From contig NZ_GL636091.1 in NCBI RefSeq assembly GCF_000186465.1, positions 887,954 to 951,953 on the forward strand: 64,000 nt of DNA. The letters are read 5' to 3'. The notes under the pieces were generated by a model. That model was not told the DNA's origin and did no database searches. It was given only the letters and a program-made list of their open reading frames with translations. This document shows, one piece after another, positions 7,770 through 17,604 of this stretch. This DNA is from Streptococcus australis ATCC 700641. Its GTDB lineage: Bacteria > Bacillota > Bacilli > Lactobacillales > Streptococcaceae. The translations under genes were made by a program, and so were the position numbers. Position 1 is the first letter of the stretch. Each line of letters opens with the position of its first letter.

Positions 7770-8024
7770 ATGGAAGCAGTTGTTTATTCAACATTCCGCA
7801 ATCATTTGAAGGATTATATGAAGAAGGTGAATGATGAGTTGGAGCCTTTGACAGTCGTGAATAAGAATCCAGACGAAGATATTGTGGTTATTTCTAAGAG
7901 CGAGTGGGACAGCCTACAAGAAACCCTAAGACTAGCTCAGAACAAAGAATTGTCAGATAAGGTCTTGCGGGGCATGGCAGAAGTCCGAGCTGGTCAGGTT
8001 CAACTCCATGAGATTGAGGGGTAA
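7770..8024 (+). CDS. yefM: Antitoxin, YefM/Phd family
   Basis: Antitoxin that binds and neutralises the YoeB toxin next to it and represses the operon. The N-terminal half (EAVVYSTFRNHLKDYMKKV) is the Phd/YefM DNA-binding and dimerisation fold; the acidic C-terminal tail would wrap the toxin. I chose the second ATG (7770) because GAGG (7759-7762) lies seven bases before it. The first ATG (7764) is too close to that site. Length is then 84 residues. The gap to yoeB is three bases. Confidence 0.92.
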   Translation: MEAVVYSTFRNHLKDYMKKVNDELEPLTVVNKNPDEDIVVISKSEWDSLQETLRLAQNKELSDKVLRGMAEVRAGQVQLHEIEG

Positions 8025-8027
8025 CGG

Positions 8028-8282
8028 ATGTTACTCAAGTTTACAGAAGATGCCTGGAAGGATTATTGTTACTGGCAAAGTCAGGACAAAAAAACACTGA
8101 AGCGGATTAATAGCCTGATTAAGGAGATTCAAAGGGATCCATTTGCAGGGATTGGTAAACCTGAACCCTTGAAATATGACTTTCAAGGAGCATGGTCAAG
8201 GCGGATTGATGCAGAAAATCGCCTGATTTATATGCTAGATGAGTCAGGTGTCGCTTTCCTCTCTTTTAAAGACCATTACTAA
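8028..8282 (+). CDS. yoeB: mRNA interferase toxin YoeB (Txe/YoeB family)
   Basis: Ribosome-dependent endoribonuclease that cuts mRNA in the A site. All catalytic residues known from E. coli YoeB are present at the same numbers: E46, R65, H83 and Y84, in an 84-residue protein. The toxin therefore looks intact rather than decayed. It lies three bases after the antitoxin and shares its promoter. A weak hairpin followed by T residues near 8300-8307 may end the transcript. Confidence 0.93.
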   Translation: MLLKFTEDAWKDYCYWQSQDKKTLKRINSLIKEIQRDPFAGIGKPEPLKYDFQGAWSRRIDAENRLIYMLDESGVAFLSFKDHY

Positions 8283-8456
8283 GTTTCTAATAGAGAGTCT
8301 TTTTTATAGTTAAACGAGCTATTTAAAGTTTCCACCTCATAGAAAATTCCCATGAATTTCCCCGTTAAAAATAGAAAAATCTAGTCTAATGATGACGATT
8401 TGTGATATAATGTTAAAGATTGAAAATAATATGAACCAAACACAAGGAGAATCCTC

Positions 8457-9173
8457 ATGGGACGTAAATGGGCCAATATTGTAGCCAAGAAAACTGCCAA
8501 AGATGGTGCTAACTCAAAAGTATATGCGAAATTCGGTGTAGAAATCTATGTAGCCGCAAAAAAAGGTGAGCCAGATCCAGAATTGAATACTGCTTTGAAA
8601 TTCGTTATCGACCGTGCTAAACAAGCGCAAGTGCCAAAACACGTGATTGATAAAGCGATCGATAAGGCAAAAGGAAATACAGACGAAACCTTTACAGAAG
8701 GGCGTTATGAAGGATTTGGACCAAATGGTTCTATGTTGATCGTTGATACCTTGACGTCAAACGTCAACCGTACAGCTGCCAATGTCCGTGCGGCTTTTGG
8801 TAAAAACGGCGGTAACATGGGAGCTTCAGGTTCTGTATCTTACCTCTTTGACAACAAGGGAGTCATCGTCTTTGCAGGTGACGATGCGGATGCTATCTTT
8901 GAACTCTTGCTTGAAGCAGATGTGGATGTAGACGATGTGGAAGCAGAAGAAGGAAGCATCACTGTTTACACTGCTCCAACTGACCTTCACAAAGCGATTG
9001 TTGCTTTGCGTGAATCTGGTATCGAAGAATTCCAAGTAACTGAATTGGAAATGATTCCTCAATCAGAAGTTGAGTTGTCGGGTGAAGATTTGGAAACCTT
9101 TGAAAAACTTTACAGCGTTCTTGAAGACGATGAGGACGTGCAAAAAATCTACACCAACGTAGATGGATTCTAA
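8457..9173 (+). CDS. yebC: YebC/PmpR-family protein
   Basis: Conserved YebC-family protein of 238 residues, long annotated as a DNA-binding regulator. Recent work links family members to translation of proline-rich stretches. The N-terminus ([12 protein letters not shown]) and the acidic central [11 protein letters not shown] motif are typical. SD AAGGAG precedes the ATG, and a TATAAT at 8406-8411 is a likely -10. It is transcribed alone and ends at a strong terminator. Confidence 0.92.
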   Translation: MGRKWANIVAKKTAKDGANSKVYAKFGVEIYVAAKKGEPDPELNTALKFVIDRAKQAQVPKHVIDKAIDKAKGNTDETFTEGRYEGFGPNGSMLIVDTLTSNVNRTAANVRAAFGKNGGNMGASGSVSYLFDNKGVIVFAGDDADAIFELLLEADVDVDDVEAEEGSITVYTAPTDLHKAIVALRESGIEEFQVTELEMIPQSEVELSGEDLETFEKLYSVLEDDEDVQKIYTNVDGF

Positions 9174-9182
9174 TAGAAATAG

Positions 9183-9216
9183 ACCTTTGAAGATAATTTC
9201 TTCAAAGGTTTTTTTC
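9183..9216 (+). terminator. Rho-independent terminator after yebC
   Basis: Stem ACCTTTGAAGA / TCTTCAAAGGT (9183-9193/9199-9209) with a run of T following. Confidence 0.9.
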
Positions 9217-9361
9217 TTGTAGCGCGGCTTTTTAAGGAACGAGTATGAAGTAATAATAAAAAGTGATATAGCTCCTGGCTATAACTGAGAGAAAAAAATA
9301 GGAATTAGACGAATAGGGGAGGCAGTGATAGAATAGAACTATGCTAGAAAGGGGACGAGAA

Positions 9362-10504
9362 ATGGAATCATTATCCTATGAACATCTAGTGCCCATTCGG
9401 CATTATGTGCATCAGCATCCAGAGTTGTCTGGACAAGAATACCAAACCACAGCTTATCTCAAAGCCTATTTGGAAAAGCTAGGTGTACGCATTTTAAACA
9501 GTGGATTAAAAACTGGTCTGATTGCTGAAATCGGAAGCGGCAAACCGGTCATTGCCCTGCGCGCAGATATTGATGCCCTCCCGATTCAGGAGAACACGGA
9601 TCTCGACTACCAAAGCCAAACCCCTGGTGTCATGCACGCCTGTGGCCATGATTTCCACCAGGTGAGCCTCTTAGGGGCTGCAGAAGTCCTAAAAGGTATG
9701 GAAGCGGACTTAAAGGGAACGGTTCGGTTAATTTTTCAGCCGGCTGAAGAGACTTCTGAGGGAGCATCTGCGGTATTAGCGACCGGACTCCTCGAGGATG
9801 TCCAAGCCATCCTTGGATTTCACAACATGCCGTCATTGCCTGCGGGTCAGTTGGCCCTGCGTCCAGGCGCCATGATGGCAGGAGTTGAAAAGTTCAAGGT
9901 GACTGTCACTGGGGTGAGCAGTCATGCGGCTCGACCGGATCTTGGTTTGGATACTGTTGTAGCGATTACTAGTATGGTACAGCAGTTACAGACCTTAGTC
10001 TCACGTACGGTTTCGCCATTTGAGACAGCCGTCCTATCAGTGACGCATATCGAAGCTGGTTCAACCTGGAATGTTCTTCCCAAGTCTGGTTTCTTTGAAG
10101 GAACTATTCGAACCTTTAATCCGGATCTTCAGAAACGTCTCAAGGCGGATTTCATTCGCGTGATCGAACAGATCTCTAACAGTACCGGAGTCATGGTCCA
10201 ATTTGATTGGGGCAAGACGCCACCGGTTACCTATAATGATAAGACCTTGGCTAAAAAAGTCTTTCGCTGGTCCAAGTCTTTCGCAGAAGTTGTGGAGGCT
10301 CAGCCGTCGACAGCGGGTGAAGATTTTGCCTTCTATCAAGAGAAGATCCCGGGAGTCTTTGCTTTTATAGGATCCAATGGTGCAGCGGATGCACCGGATC
10401 TCCACCATGATAGCATGGTGATAGATGACGCGGCTTTTGCGGTATCGGTTCCATATTACGTTGAAAATGCCCTCGCTTTGCTGGAAAAATTCTCAACCAA
10501 ATGA
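9362..10504 (+). CDS. M20-family amidohydrolase
   Basis: Zinc-dependent amidohydrolase of the M20D (amino-acid N-acyl hydrolase) type, 380 residues. Metal-binding motifs are visible: MHACGHDFH (about 98-106), the catalytic Glu pair in FQPAEETSEG, a His in GFHNMPSLP and a C-terminal His in DLHHDS. Relatives deacylate N-acyl amino acids or N-acetyl-diaminopimelate; the substrate here is unknown. The start at 9362 is favoured by GAAAGGGG seven bases upstream over the in-frame ATG at 9341. It precedes the methionine transport cluster. Confidence 0.85.
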   Translation: MESLSYEHLVPIRHYVHQHPELSGQEYQTTAYLKAYLEKLGVRILNSGLKTGLIAEIGSGKPVIALRADIDALPIQENTDLDYQSQTPGVMHACGHDFHQVSLLGAAEVLKGMEADLKGTVRLIFQPAEETSEGASAVLATGLLEDVQAILGFHNMPSLPAGQLALRPGAMMAGVEKFKVTVTGVSSHAARPDLGLDTVVAITSMVQQLQTLVSRTVSPFETAVLSVTHIEAGSTWNVLPKSGFFEGTIRTFNPDLQKRLKADFIRVIEQISNSTGVMVQFDWGKTPPVTYNDKTLAKKVFRWSKSFAEVVEAQPSTAGEDFAFYQEKIPGVFAFIGSNGAADAPDLHHDSMVIDDAAFAVSVPYYVENALALLEKFSTK

Positions 10505-10532
10505 GAGGTGATAGATAAAACCTATCACCTCT
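10504..10532 (+). terminator. Hairpin overlapping the M20 stop codon
   Basis: Perfect 11-bp stem AGAGGTGATAG / CTATCACCTCT that begins on the last base of the stop codon. There is no T run, so it may protect the 3' end or attenuate rather than terminate fully. Confidence 0.5.
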
Positions 10533-10567
10533 ATAAAGAAAATATAATACCCAAGAGTTGGGAATTT

Positions 10568-10576
10568 TGATATGAT
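10568..10576 (+). promoter_or_regulatory. Putative promoter of the methionine transport cluster
   Basis: TGA-TATGAT is an extended -10 about 57 bases before the first lipoprotein gene. No clear -35 is seen, and no SAM riboswitch or T-box is recognised in this leader. Confidence 0.35.
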
Positions 10577-10632
10577 GGAAAAAGCTGTTTTTTTACAGAG
10601 GAATAAACAATTTTAGTGAAAAAGGAGAACAA

Positions 10633-11460
10633 ATGAAATTGAATAAATTCATCAAATATGTTGCTCTAAGCCTTGTGGGCTTAGCTGCAGTTGGGACTTT
10701 GGTTGCTTGCTCATCCAAGTCATCAAGTAAATCAAGTGGAAAACGGACCATTGAAGTCGCAACAGTTGGGACAACCAAACCCTTCACCTATGATAAGGAT
10801 GGGGAATTGACTGGCTACGAAATCGAAGTCATGCGTGAAATCTTCAAAGGTTCAGATAAATACGAAGTCAACTTTAATAAGACAGAGTGGTCTTCAATCT
10901 TTGCGGGCTTAGACGGTGATCGTTACCAAATCGGTGTCAGCAACCTTAGCTACGATAAAAAACGTGCGGAGAAATACTTGTACCCAAATCCTTACGCTAA
11001 GAACCCAGTGGTCTTAGTAGTCCGTAAAGATTCAGGCATCAAGTCATTAGATGATATCGGTGGCAAGTCTACAGAGGTCATCCAAGGAACTTCTACAGCG
11101 AAACAATTGGAAGCCTACAATAAAGAGCATAAGGACAATCCAACAGAGCTCAAATATACAGAGGGGACCATCCAATCCATTCTGTCTAATTTGAGCGATG
11201 GCCGTTCGGATTATAAGATTTTTGAACGCTTGACAGTTGAGGCCATCATCAAGGACCAAGGCTTGGATAACTTGGAGGTCATCGAACTACCAAGCGATCA
11301 ACAACCATACGTATACCCAATCCTTGCCAAAGGTGAGAAAGAATTGGAAACTTTCGTCAACAAACGGATCAAAGAGTTGTACGAAGATGGGACACTGGAA
11401 AAATTGTCTAAGAAGTACTTCGGTGGAACTTACCTTCCAGAAGCTTCTGATATTAAATAA
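10633..11460 (+). CDS. Amino-acid ABC transporter substrate-binding lipoprotein
   Basis: Family 3 solute-binding protein of 275 residues. A signal peptide ends in the lipobox LVAC (Cys about residue 26), so the protein is lipid-anchored outside the membrane. The mature part carries the usual motifs [17 protein letters not shown] (ligand lobe 1) and GTSTAKQLE (lobe 2). No cognate permease of family 3 is next to it; it heads the metQ-metN-metP cluster. The ligand may be a sulphur-containing or polar amino acid, by context only. SD AAAGGAG precedes the ATG. Confidence 0.85.
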   Translation: MKLNKFIKYVALSLVGLAAVGTLVACSSKSSSKSSGKRTIEVATVGTTKPFTYDKDGELTGYEIEVMREIFKGSDKYEVNFNKTEWSSIFAGLDGDRYQIGVSNLSYDKKRAEKYLYPNPYAKNPVVLVVRKDSGIKSLDDIGGKSTEVIQGTSTAKQLEAYNKEHKDNPTELKYTEGTIQSILSNLSDGRSDYKIFERLTVEAIIKDQGLDNLEVIELPSDQQPYVYPILAKGEKELETFVNKRIKELYEDGTLEKLSKKYFGGTYLPEASDIK

Positions 11461-11493
11461 GGTTATTTAAAAACATCATAAGGAGAAAAGAAT

Positions 11494-12375
11494 ATGAAAT
11501 TAACAAAACTTTTTGGTGTAGCAGCTCTTGCTACCGTTGCAACCTTTGCCTTAGCAGCATGCGGTTCTTCAAACTCATCAAACTCATCAAACTCATCTGA
11601 TAAAGATGGTGTGACAACTGTTAAAGTTGGGGTGATGAACTTAAGTGATACAGAAGAAGCACGTTGGAAAGAAGTGCAAAAGAACTTAGATGATGCAAAA
11701 GCGAACATCAAATTGGAATTCACTCAGTTTACAGACTATTCTCAACCAAACCAAGCTGTTCGCGATGGGGATGTGGATATCAACGCTTTCCAACATTACA
11801 ACTACCTTGAAAACTGGAACAAAGAAAACAGCGCAGACCTAGTTTCTGTAGCAGATACTTACATTGCGCCAATCCGTCTTTACTCTGGTACAAAAGATGG
11901 AAAGAACAAATACACAGATGTGAAAGACATTCCTGAAAAAGGTACCATTGCAGTACCAAACGACCCAACAAACGAAAGCCGTGCCTTGTATGTATTGGAA
12001 TCAGCTGGTTTGATCAAGTTGGATACAAAAGATGGGGAATTGGCTACCATCAGCAACATCAAAGACAATCCAAAGAACTTGACAATTTCTGAGTTGGACG
12101 CTTCTCAAACAGCTTCTTCACTTCCATCAGTTGATGCAGCAATCATCAATAACACCTTTGTTCGTGAAGCAGGTATTGATTACAAGAAAGCTCTCTTTGT
12201 AGAAAAAGCAAACAGCAACTCTAAACAATGGTACAACTTGATTGCAGCTAAGAAAGATTGGAAATCATCTGATAAAGCGAAAGCAATCGAAGCCATTATT
12301 AAAGCCTACCATACTGATAACGTGAAGAAAGTCATTGAAGAATCTTCAGACGGTATGGACCAACCAGTTTGGTAA
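11494..12375 (+). CDS. metQ: Methionine-binding lipoprotein MetQ
   Basis: NlpA/MetQ-family lipoprotein of 293 residues that delivers methionine to the MetNP importer. The lipobox is LAAC (Cys about residue 23), followed by a flexible Ser/Asn linker. Family segments include VGVMNLSDTEEARW, DVDINAFQHYNYLENW and AVPNDPTNESRALY. SD AAGGAG lies before the ATG. It is separated from the previous lipoprotein gene by 33 bases, so the two are probably co-transcribed. The closest match in S. pneumoniae by gene order is SP_0149. Confidence 0.92.
   Translation: MKLTKLFGVAALATVATFALAACGSSNSSNSSNSSDKDGVTTVKVGVMNLSDTEEARWKEVQKNLDDAKANIKLEFTQFTDYSQPNQAVRDGDVDINAFQHYNYLENWNKENSADLVSVADTYIAPIRLYSGTKDGKNKYTDVKDIPEKGTIAVPNDPTNESRALYVLESAGLIKLDTKDGELATISNIKDNPKNLTISELDASQTASSLPSVDAAIINNTFVREAGIDYKKALFVEKANSNSKQWYNLIAAKKDWKSSDKAKAIEAIIKAYHTDNVKKVIEESSDGMDQPVW
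11569..11595 (+). repeat. Three tandem 9-bp units in the metQ linker
   Basis: TCAAACTCA repeats three times in register and encodes the Ser-Asn-Ser linker after the lipidated Cys. Nine-base units keep the frame, so slippage would change linker length without disrupting the protein. Confidence 0.85.
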
Positions 12376-12391
12376 TCAAGAGGATGAATAG

Positions 12392-12419
12392 AGAGGTGGA
12401 GAAGGTTTTCTCTACCTCT
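12392..12419 (+). terminator. Hairpin between metQ and the M20 peptidase
   Basis: Stem AGAGGT-GAGAA / TTCTC-ACCTCT with one internal mismatch and a GGTT loop. No T run follows, so partial termination or mRNA stabilisation after the lipoprotein gene is likely. Confidence 0.55.
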
Positions 12420-12443
12420 TATCGTGTATAGTAGGAGGAAATG

Positions 12444-13817
12444 ATGTCCAATCCAAGAGAGACAGAACAAATACGCAAATTTGAAAATGATGAGGTGGCT
12501 CAGCATTATTTTGAAGTCCTAAGGACTCTCATCTCCAAGCGGTCTATCTTTGCCCAGCAGATTGGTTTAAAAGAAGTAGCAACCTACCTGGGAGAAATCT
12601 TCACAGCTGCAGGAGCTAAGGTAACTGTGGATGACAGCTACACAGCTCCATTTGTTATTGCTAAATTTGTTTCACCCAATCCGGATGCGAAGACCATCAT
12701 TTTCTACAACCATTACGATACAGTTCCAGCAGATGGTGACCAACCTTGGACGAGTGATCCCTTTACGCTTTCGGTCCATTACGGGACCATGTATGGTCGA
12801 GGGGTAGATGACGACAAGGGTCATATTACTGCACGCTTGACGGCTATTCGAAAATATATCCGTGAAAATGGCGACCTTCCGGTTAACATTACCTTCATTA
12901 TCGAAGGGGCAGAAGAATCTGCCTCAACGGATCTGGACAAGTATCTATCCAAGCACAAAAAACACTTGCGTGGAGCAGATCTCTTAGTTTGGGAACAAGG
13001 GACCCGCAACCAACAAGGAGAGCTGGAAATCTCAGGTGGAAACAAGGGGATTGTGACCTTTGACATGGTGGTCAAAAGTGCAGATGTGGATATCCATTCC
13101 AGCTATGGTGGAGTAGTGGATTCAGCATCCTGGTATCTGCTCAATGCTTTGTCGAGTCTACGAGATAAAGACGGTCGGATCCTGGTGGATGGCCTCTATG
13201 AATTGATTGAGGAGCCTAACGAGCGGGAACTGGCCTTGATTAATCGTTATGCCAATAAAACGGCAGACGATGTGACAGAAATCTATAATCTCCAATTGCC
13301 TATCTTGAAAGAGGAACGAAGTGAGTTCTTGAAACGTTTTTATTTTGAGCCAGCCATGAACATTGAAGGTTTGGGGACAGGCTATCAGGGACAAGGCGTC
13401 AAGACGATTCTCCCTGCAGAAGCTCGAGCCAAGATGGAAGTTCGTTTGGTACCAGGCCTGGAACCCAAACAAGTCTTAGAATTGATTCGTGCTCAGTTGA
13501 ATAAAAATGGCTTTGAGAAGATTGAACTTGTTTTCACACTAGGAGAAATGAGCTATCGGAGTGATATGAGTGCGCCGTCCATCCTCAATGTGATTGATCT
13601 GGCCAAACGCTTTTATCCAGAAGGGGTCTGTGTCCTTCCGACAACTGCAGGCACTGGTCCCATGCATACGGTCTTTGAGGCCTTGCAAGTTCCAATGGCT
13701 GCCTTTGGTATTGGAAATGCCAATAGTCGAGATCATGGTGGGGATGAGAATGTGAAAATTGCAGACTACTATACCCATATTGAATTAATTAAGGAGTTAA
13801 TCACAAGTTATGAGTAA
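12444..13817 (+). CDS. M20/M25/M40-family peptidase
   Basis: Zinc-dependent peptidase of 457 residues. Metal and catalytic motifs: [27 protein letters not shown] and a C-terminal GTGPMH. It lies between metQ and metN, the same order as S. pneumoniae SP_0149-SP_0152. A role in freeing methionine from imported peptides or N-acyl conjugates is plausible. The start at the second ATG (12444) is five bases after AGGAGG; the first ATG is too close. Its 3' end overlaps metN by eight bases. Confidence 0.87.
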   Translation: MSNPRETEQIRKFENDEVAQHYFEVLRTLISKRSIFAQQIGLKEVATYLGEIFTAAGAKVTVDDSYTAPFVIAKFVSPNPDAKTIIFYNHYDTVPADGDQPWTSDPFTLSVHYGTMYGRGVDDDKGHITARLTAIRKYIRENGDLPVNITFIIEGAEESASTDLDKYLSKHKKHLRGADLLVWEQGTRNQQGELEISGGNKGIVTFDMVVKSADVDIHSSYGGVVDSASWYLLNALSSLRDKDGRILVDGLYELIEEPNERELALINRYANKTADDVTEIYNLQLPILKEERSEFLKRFYFEPAMNIEGLGTGYQGQGVKTILPAEARAKMEVRLVPGLEPKQVLELIRAQLNKNGFEKIELVFTLGEMSYRSDMSAPSILNVIDLAKRFYPEGVCVLPTTAGTGPMHTVFEALQVPMAAFGIGNANSRDHGGDENVKIADYYTHIELIKELITSYE

Positions 13818-14877
13818 AGAAATTATCAAACTGGACCATATCGATGTTACCTTTCATCAGAAAAAACGGGAAATTACAGCCGTGAAGGATGTGACCATTC
13901 ATATCAATGAAGGGGATATTTACGGGATTGTCGGTTATTCTGGAGCAGGGAAATCAACTCTTGTACGGGTCATCAATCTCTTGCAAGTACCATCAGCAGG
14001 TACTATTACCGTAGATGGCGATGTCATCTATCAAGACCAGGTGACCTTGAATGCTGCGGCTTTACGCCAAAAACGCCGAGACATTGGTATGATTTTCCAA
14101 CATTTCAATCTAATGGCCCAAATGACCGCTGCTGAAAATGTGGCCTTTGCCCTTAAACATTCAGACTTATCTAAAGAGCAAAAGGCTGAAAAAGTAGCCA
14201 AGTTGTTGGAACTAGTTGGTCTGTCAGATCGGGCGGACAACTATCCTGCTCAATTGTCAGGTGGACAAAAACAACGGGTGGCGATTGCGCGTGCGCTCGC
14301 CAACGATCCAAAGATTTTGATTTCTGACGAATCAACATCCGCACTAGATCCAAAAACGACCAAACAAATCCTTGCTCTTCTGCAAGAGCTGAATCAGAAG
14401 TTGGGCTTGACAGTGGTCTTGATTACCCATGAAATGCAGATCGTTAAAGACATTGCCAACCGAGTGGCTGTCATGCAAAATGGTGAATTGATTGAAGAAG
14501 GCTCTGTTTTAGACATCTTCTCTAATCCTAAAAACGAATTGACACAAGACTTCATCACAACTGCAACAGGAATCGAGGAAGCTATGGTGAAAATCAACAA
14601 GCAACAAATTGTTAAGAAATTGCCGGCTGATTCTGTTTTGGCCCATTTGAAATATTCTGGTTCGGTGACAGACACTGCGATTATCAACGATATTTATAAA
14701 CAGTACCAAGTGTCTGCTAATATTCTACACGGAAATATTGAAATTTTGGATCATACCCCTGTTGGGGAGTTGGTTGTTATCCTTACTGGGGAAGCAGCGA
14801 ATCTAACTGCAGCACAGCGGGATCTACAAGCAGCAGGTGTTTCTGTGCGTGTCTTAAAAGAAGGGAGTAATGCATGA
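13810..14877 (+). CDS. metN: Methionine ABC transporter ATP-binding protein MetN
   Basis: ATPase of the methionine importer, 355 residues. Walker A is GYSGAGKST, the signature is LSGGQ, Walker B is ILISDE and the H-loop is LITHEM. The last ~90 residues form the C-terminal NIL regulatory domain found in MetN, which binds methionine and inhibits transport. It overlaps the preceding peptidase gene by eight bases and metP by four (ATGA), so translation is coupled. Confidence 0.95.
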   Translation: MSKEIIKLDHIDVTFHQKKREITAVKDVTIHINEGDIYGIVGYSGAGKSTLVRVINLLQVPSAGTITVDGDVIYQDQVTLNAAALRQKRRDIGMIFQHFNLMAQMTAAENVAFALKHSDLSKEQKAEKVAKLLELVGLSDRADNYPAQLSGGQKQRVAIARALANDPKILISDESTSALDPKTTKQILALLQELNQKLGLTVVLITHEMQIVKDIANRVAVMQNGELIEEGSVLDIFSNPKNELTQDFITTATGIEEAMVKINKQQIVKKLPADSVLAHLKYSGSVTDTAIINDIYKQYQVSANILHGNIEILDHTPVGELVVILTGEAANLTAAQRDLQAAGVSVRVLKEGSNA

Positions 14878-15566
14878 TTGACTTTATTCAAACCTATCTA
14901 CCAAATGTTTACCGGATGGGCTGGAGTGGCCAAGCTGGATGGGGAACAGCGATTTATCTGACCCTTTACATGACCTTTATCTCTTTTGTGATTGGTGGTT
15001 TATTGGGACTCATTGCAGGATTATTATTAGTCTTGACAGCACCTGGTGGGATTATCGAGAATAAATTGGTTTTCCATATCTTGGATAAAATCACGTCCAT
15101 CTTCCGTGCCATTCCTTTTATCATCTTGCTAGCCTTGATCAATCCCTTTACTCGTATGATTGTCGGAACTGGGATTGGTCCTACGGCGGCTTTAGTCCCC
15201 CTATCTTTAGCTGTCTTTCCTTTCTTTGCTCGCCAAGTTCAAGTCGTTTTGTCTGAATTGGACCGTGGGGTGATTGAAGCAGCTCAAGCTAGTGGGGCAA
15301 CCTTTTGGGATATTGTTGGTGTCTACCTTCGTGAAGGACTTCCTGATTTGATTCGTGTCACAACCGTTACCCTCATTTCCTTGGTTGGTGAAACAGCCAT
15401 GGCGGGTGCGATTGGAGCAGGTGGTCTCGGAAACGTCGCTATTTCATATGGTTACCAACGCTTTAATAATGACGTTACCTTGCTAGCAACCTTCTTGATT
15501 CTGCTTTTGATTTTCTTTATTCAGTTTATCGGTGATTTCTTGACCAAGAAAATTAGTCACCGGTAA
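14874..15566 (+). CDS. metP: Methionine ABC transporter permease MetP/MetI
   Basis: Membrane-spanning component of the methionine importer, 230 residues with about five helices. The EAA-type loop that contacts MetN is visible as [18 protein letters not shown] (about residues 137-154). The ending [13 protein letters not shown] is characteristic of MetI/MetP. Start overlaps the metN stop (ATGA). Confidence 0.95.
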   Translation: MIDFIQTYLPNVYRMGWSGQAGWGTAIYLTLYMTFISFVIGGLLGLIAGLLLVLTAPGGIIENKLVFHILDKITSIFRAIPFIILLALINPFTRMIVGTGIGPTAALVPLSLAVFPFFARQVQVVLSELDRGVIEAAQASGATFWDIVGVYLREGLPDLIRVTTVTLISLVGETAMAGAIGAGGLGNVAISYGYQRFNNDVTLLATFLILLLIFFIQFIGDFLTKKISHR

Positions 15567-15581
15567 GGATGGGATAGATAC

Positions 15582-16160
15582 ATGAAAATAATACAGAAAC
15601 ATCAGTTTAAGCAGGTTGCGACCTTTGCAGGCTTGTATTTTCTTGCCATTGGCTTAGGTGTCCTACTTGGAAATTTGGTTGATCATCAAGGCAACATGTT
15701 CTATGCTCCAGCCTTCTCTGCCCTGGTTGGTGGAGGAATCTATCAGGTCTATATTGAGAAAATTCAACGAACAGGAGCCATTCTAGTCGTTGCTCTTGTG
15801 ATTGGTGCTTTTTTCCTTTTCACTCGTCATGGAGCTGGAGCTTTTCTGCCTGCTCTTGTTGGAGGGCTTTTGGCAGAATTGGTCGCAAGCCGTGGCCACT
15901 ACCAGTCGAAGTTAGGCAATGCGGTGTCTTTCCTCCTCTTTTCCTTTACGACGACAGGGCCTATCCTTATGATGTGGTTCCAACCAGCTAGTTATCGTGC
16001 TTCTTTACTAGCCCGTGGGAAGTCGATGGATTATATCGAACGCGTTATGGTACCGTCGAATATGGGAACGGTGAGCTGGTTTTTACTGACCCTTCTTCTT
16101 GGAGCTCTGCTAGGTTATCTTCTTGGATACTTGGTCTGTCAAAAACTAAATAGAAAATAA
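15582..16160 (+). CDS. Putative ECF transporter S component (MptD/Trep_Strep-like)
   Basis: Membrane protein of 192 residues with about five hydrophobic helices. The segment GHYQSKLGNAVSFLLFSF followed by GPILMMWF and the YRASLLARGKSMDYIE loop resembles the Trep_Strep/MptD family of energy-coupling-factor S components. No dedicated A or T component is adjacent. It lies 15 bases after metP and 17 bases before the SAM hydrolase, so it belongs to this operon. The ligand is unknown; context suggests a methionine- or SAM-related compound. Confidence 0.6.
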   Translation: MKIIQKHQFKQVATFAGLYFLAIGLGVLLGNLVDHQGNMFYAPAFSALVGGGIYQVYIEKIQRTGAILVVALVIGAFFLFTRHGAGAFLPALVGGLLAELVASRGHYQSKLGNAVSFLLFSFTTTGPILMMWFQPASYRASLLARGKSMDYIERVMVPSNMGTVSWFLLTLLLGALLGYLLGYLVCQKLNRK

Positions 16161-16177
16161 CATAATGGAGAAGAAAC

Positions 16178-17026
16178 ATGCACAATAATTTACTAGTCCT
16201 TCAGTCAGACTTTGGTCTGGTGGATGGGGCTGTCTCTGCTATGATTGGGGTTGCCTTAGAGGAATCACCAACCCTCAAGATTCACCACTTGACTCATGAT
16301 ATTACACCTTATAATATCTTTGAAGGAAGTTACCGCCTCTTTCAGACGGTGGATTACTGGCCAGAAGGGACAACCTTTGTATCGGTCGTCGATCCGGGTG
16401 TCGGCTCCAAACGTAAAAGTGTTGTAGCCAAAACGGCCAAGAATCAATACATTGTTACACCGGATAATGGGACCCTCTCTTTCATCAAGAAACATGTAGG
16501 AATCGTTGCCATTCGTGAGATTTCAGAGGTGAAGAACCGCCGGGCCAATACAGAGTTTTCTTATACCTTCCATGGGCGTGATGTCTATGCCTATACAGGA
16601 GCTAAGTTAGCCAGTGGCCATATCAGCTTTGAGGAAGTGGGACCAGAACTCAGTGTTGAACACATTGTAGAAATCCCTGTGGTGGAAACTGTTATGGAGG
16701 ACAATCTTGTCAAAGGAGCCGTTGACATCTTGGATGTACGCTTTGGTTCTCTCTGGACTTCGATTACTCGGGAAGAGTTCAATCATTTGGAACCTGAATT
16801 TGGGGAACGCTTTGAAGTGACCATCTATAACAATGACATGCTGGTTTATCAAAACCAAGTAACTTACGGCAAGTCTTTCGCCGATGTGCGGATTGGACAG
16901 CCAATCCTTTATATCAATTCCCTCTACCGTGTTGGCCTTGCCATCAACCAGGGATCCTTTGCTAAGGCCTATAACGTAGGAGTTGGGGCTTCTTGGCATA
17001 TCGAAATTAGAAAAATGGAAAATTAA
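16178..17026 (+). CDS. SAM hydroxide adenosyltransferase (DUF62)
   Basis: Member of the fluorinase/chlorinase/DUF62 superfamily, 282 residues. Characterised bacterial DUF62 enzymes hydrolyse S-adenosylmethionine to adenosine and L-methionine using activated water. The N-terminal LQSDFGLVDG, the central VDPGVGSKR and TPDNGTLSF, and FHGRDVYAYTGA match the family. It sits between two ECF S-component genes at the end of the methionine importer cluster. SD GGAGAAG precedes the ATG. Confidence 0.88.
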   Translation: MHNNLLVLQSDFGLVDGAVSAMIGVALEESPTLKIHHLTHDITPYNIFEGSYRLFQTVDYWPEGTTFVSVVDPGVGSKRKSVVAKTAKNQYIVTPDNGTLSFIKKHVGIVAIREISEVKNRRANTEFSYTFHGRDVYAYTGAKLASGHISFEEVGPELSVEHIVEIPVVETVMEDNLVKGAVDILDVRFGSLWTSITREEFNHLEPEFGERFEVTIYNNDMLVYQNQVTYGKSFADVRIGQPILYINSLYRVGLAINQGSFAKAYNVGVGASWHIEIRKMEN

Positions 17027-17039
17027 TAGGAGATAAAAT

Positions 17040-17591
17040 ATGAAACAAAAACAAGCTTTTTCAATTAAGGATGTTGTAGCTATCGGGGTTGGAGCAGCCC
17101 TCTTTGTGGTCATTGCGATGATTCCAATTCCAGCGCCAGCTCCAAATACCAACATTCAGTTGCAATTTGCTCTTCAAGCCCTCTTTAGTGTGATCTTTGG
17201 TCCGATTGTTGGTTTCTTGATGGGCTTAATCGGTCATGCTATTAAGGACGCTATGTCAGGTGGTCTTTGGTGGACTTGGATCATTTCTAGTGGCTTGTTT
17301 GGTCTCTTTGTTGGTATCTTCCGCAAACAAATCGGTGACCTAAAAGGAGAAGTGACCAAGAAAGAATTGATCGTCTTTAACGTTGTGCAAGTCATTGCCA
17401 ATTTGCTTATTTGGGGATTGATTGCTCCGGTTGGGGATGTCTTGATCTACCACGATAATCCAAATAAAGTCTTCCTACAAGGTGTTGTAGCAGGTTCTGT
17501 CAATGCTTTAGTGGTAGCTATTGCAGGTTCTCTTCTCTTGATTGCCTATGCTCGTACCCAAACAAAAGATGGAAGTTTGTCTAAAGATTAA
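17040..17591 (+). CDS. ECF transporter S component, UPF0397 family
   Basis: Substrate-binding membrane component of an energy-coupling-factor importer, 183 residues with five to six helices. The N-terminal A-x-x-x-A type helix ([18 protein letters not shown]) is the surface that contacts Ecf[12 protein letters not shown] and [17 protein letters not shown] are typical of UPF0397. In relatives this gene adjoins a two-domain ECF ATPase and EcfT; here those partners are probably the genes at 23420 and 25095. It is sometimes labelled a riboflavin transporter, but the ligand is not proven. Confidence 0.85.
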   Translation: MKQKQAFSIKDVVAIGVGAALFVVIAMIPIPAPAPNTNIQLQFALQALFSVIFGPIVGFLMGLIGHAIKDAMSGGLWWTWIISSGLFGLFVGIFRKQIGDLKGEVTKKELIVFNVVQVIANLLIWGLIAPVGDVLIYHDNPNKVFLQGVVAGSVNALVVAIAGSLLLIAYARTQTKDGSLSKD

Positions 17592-17604
17592 TCGTAAATA
17601 AGAA

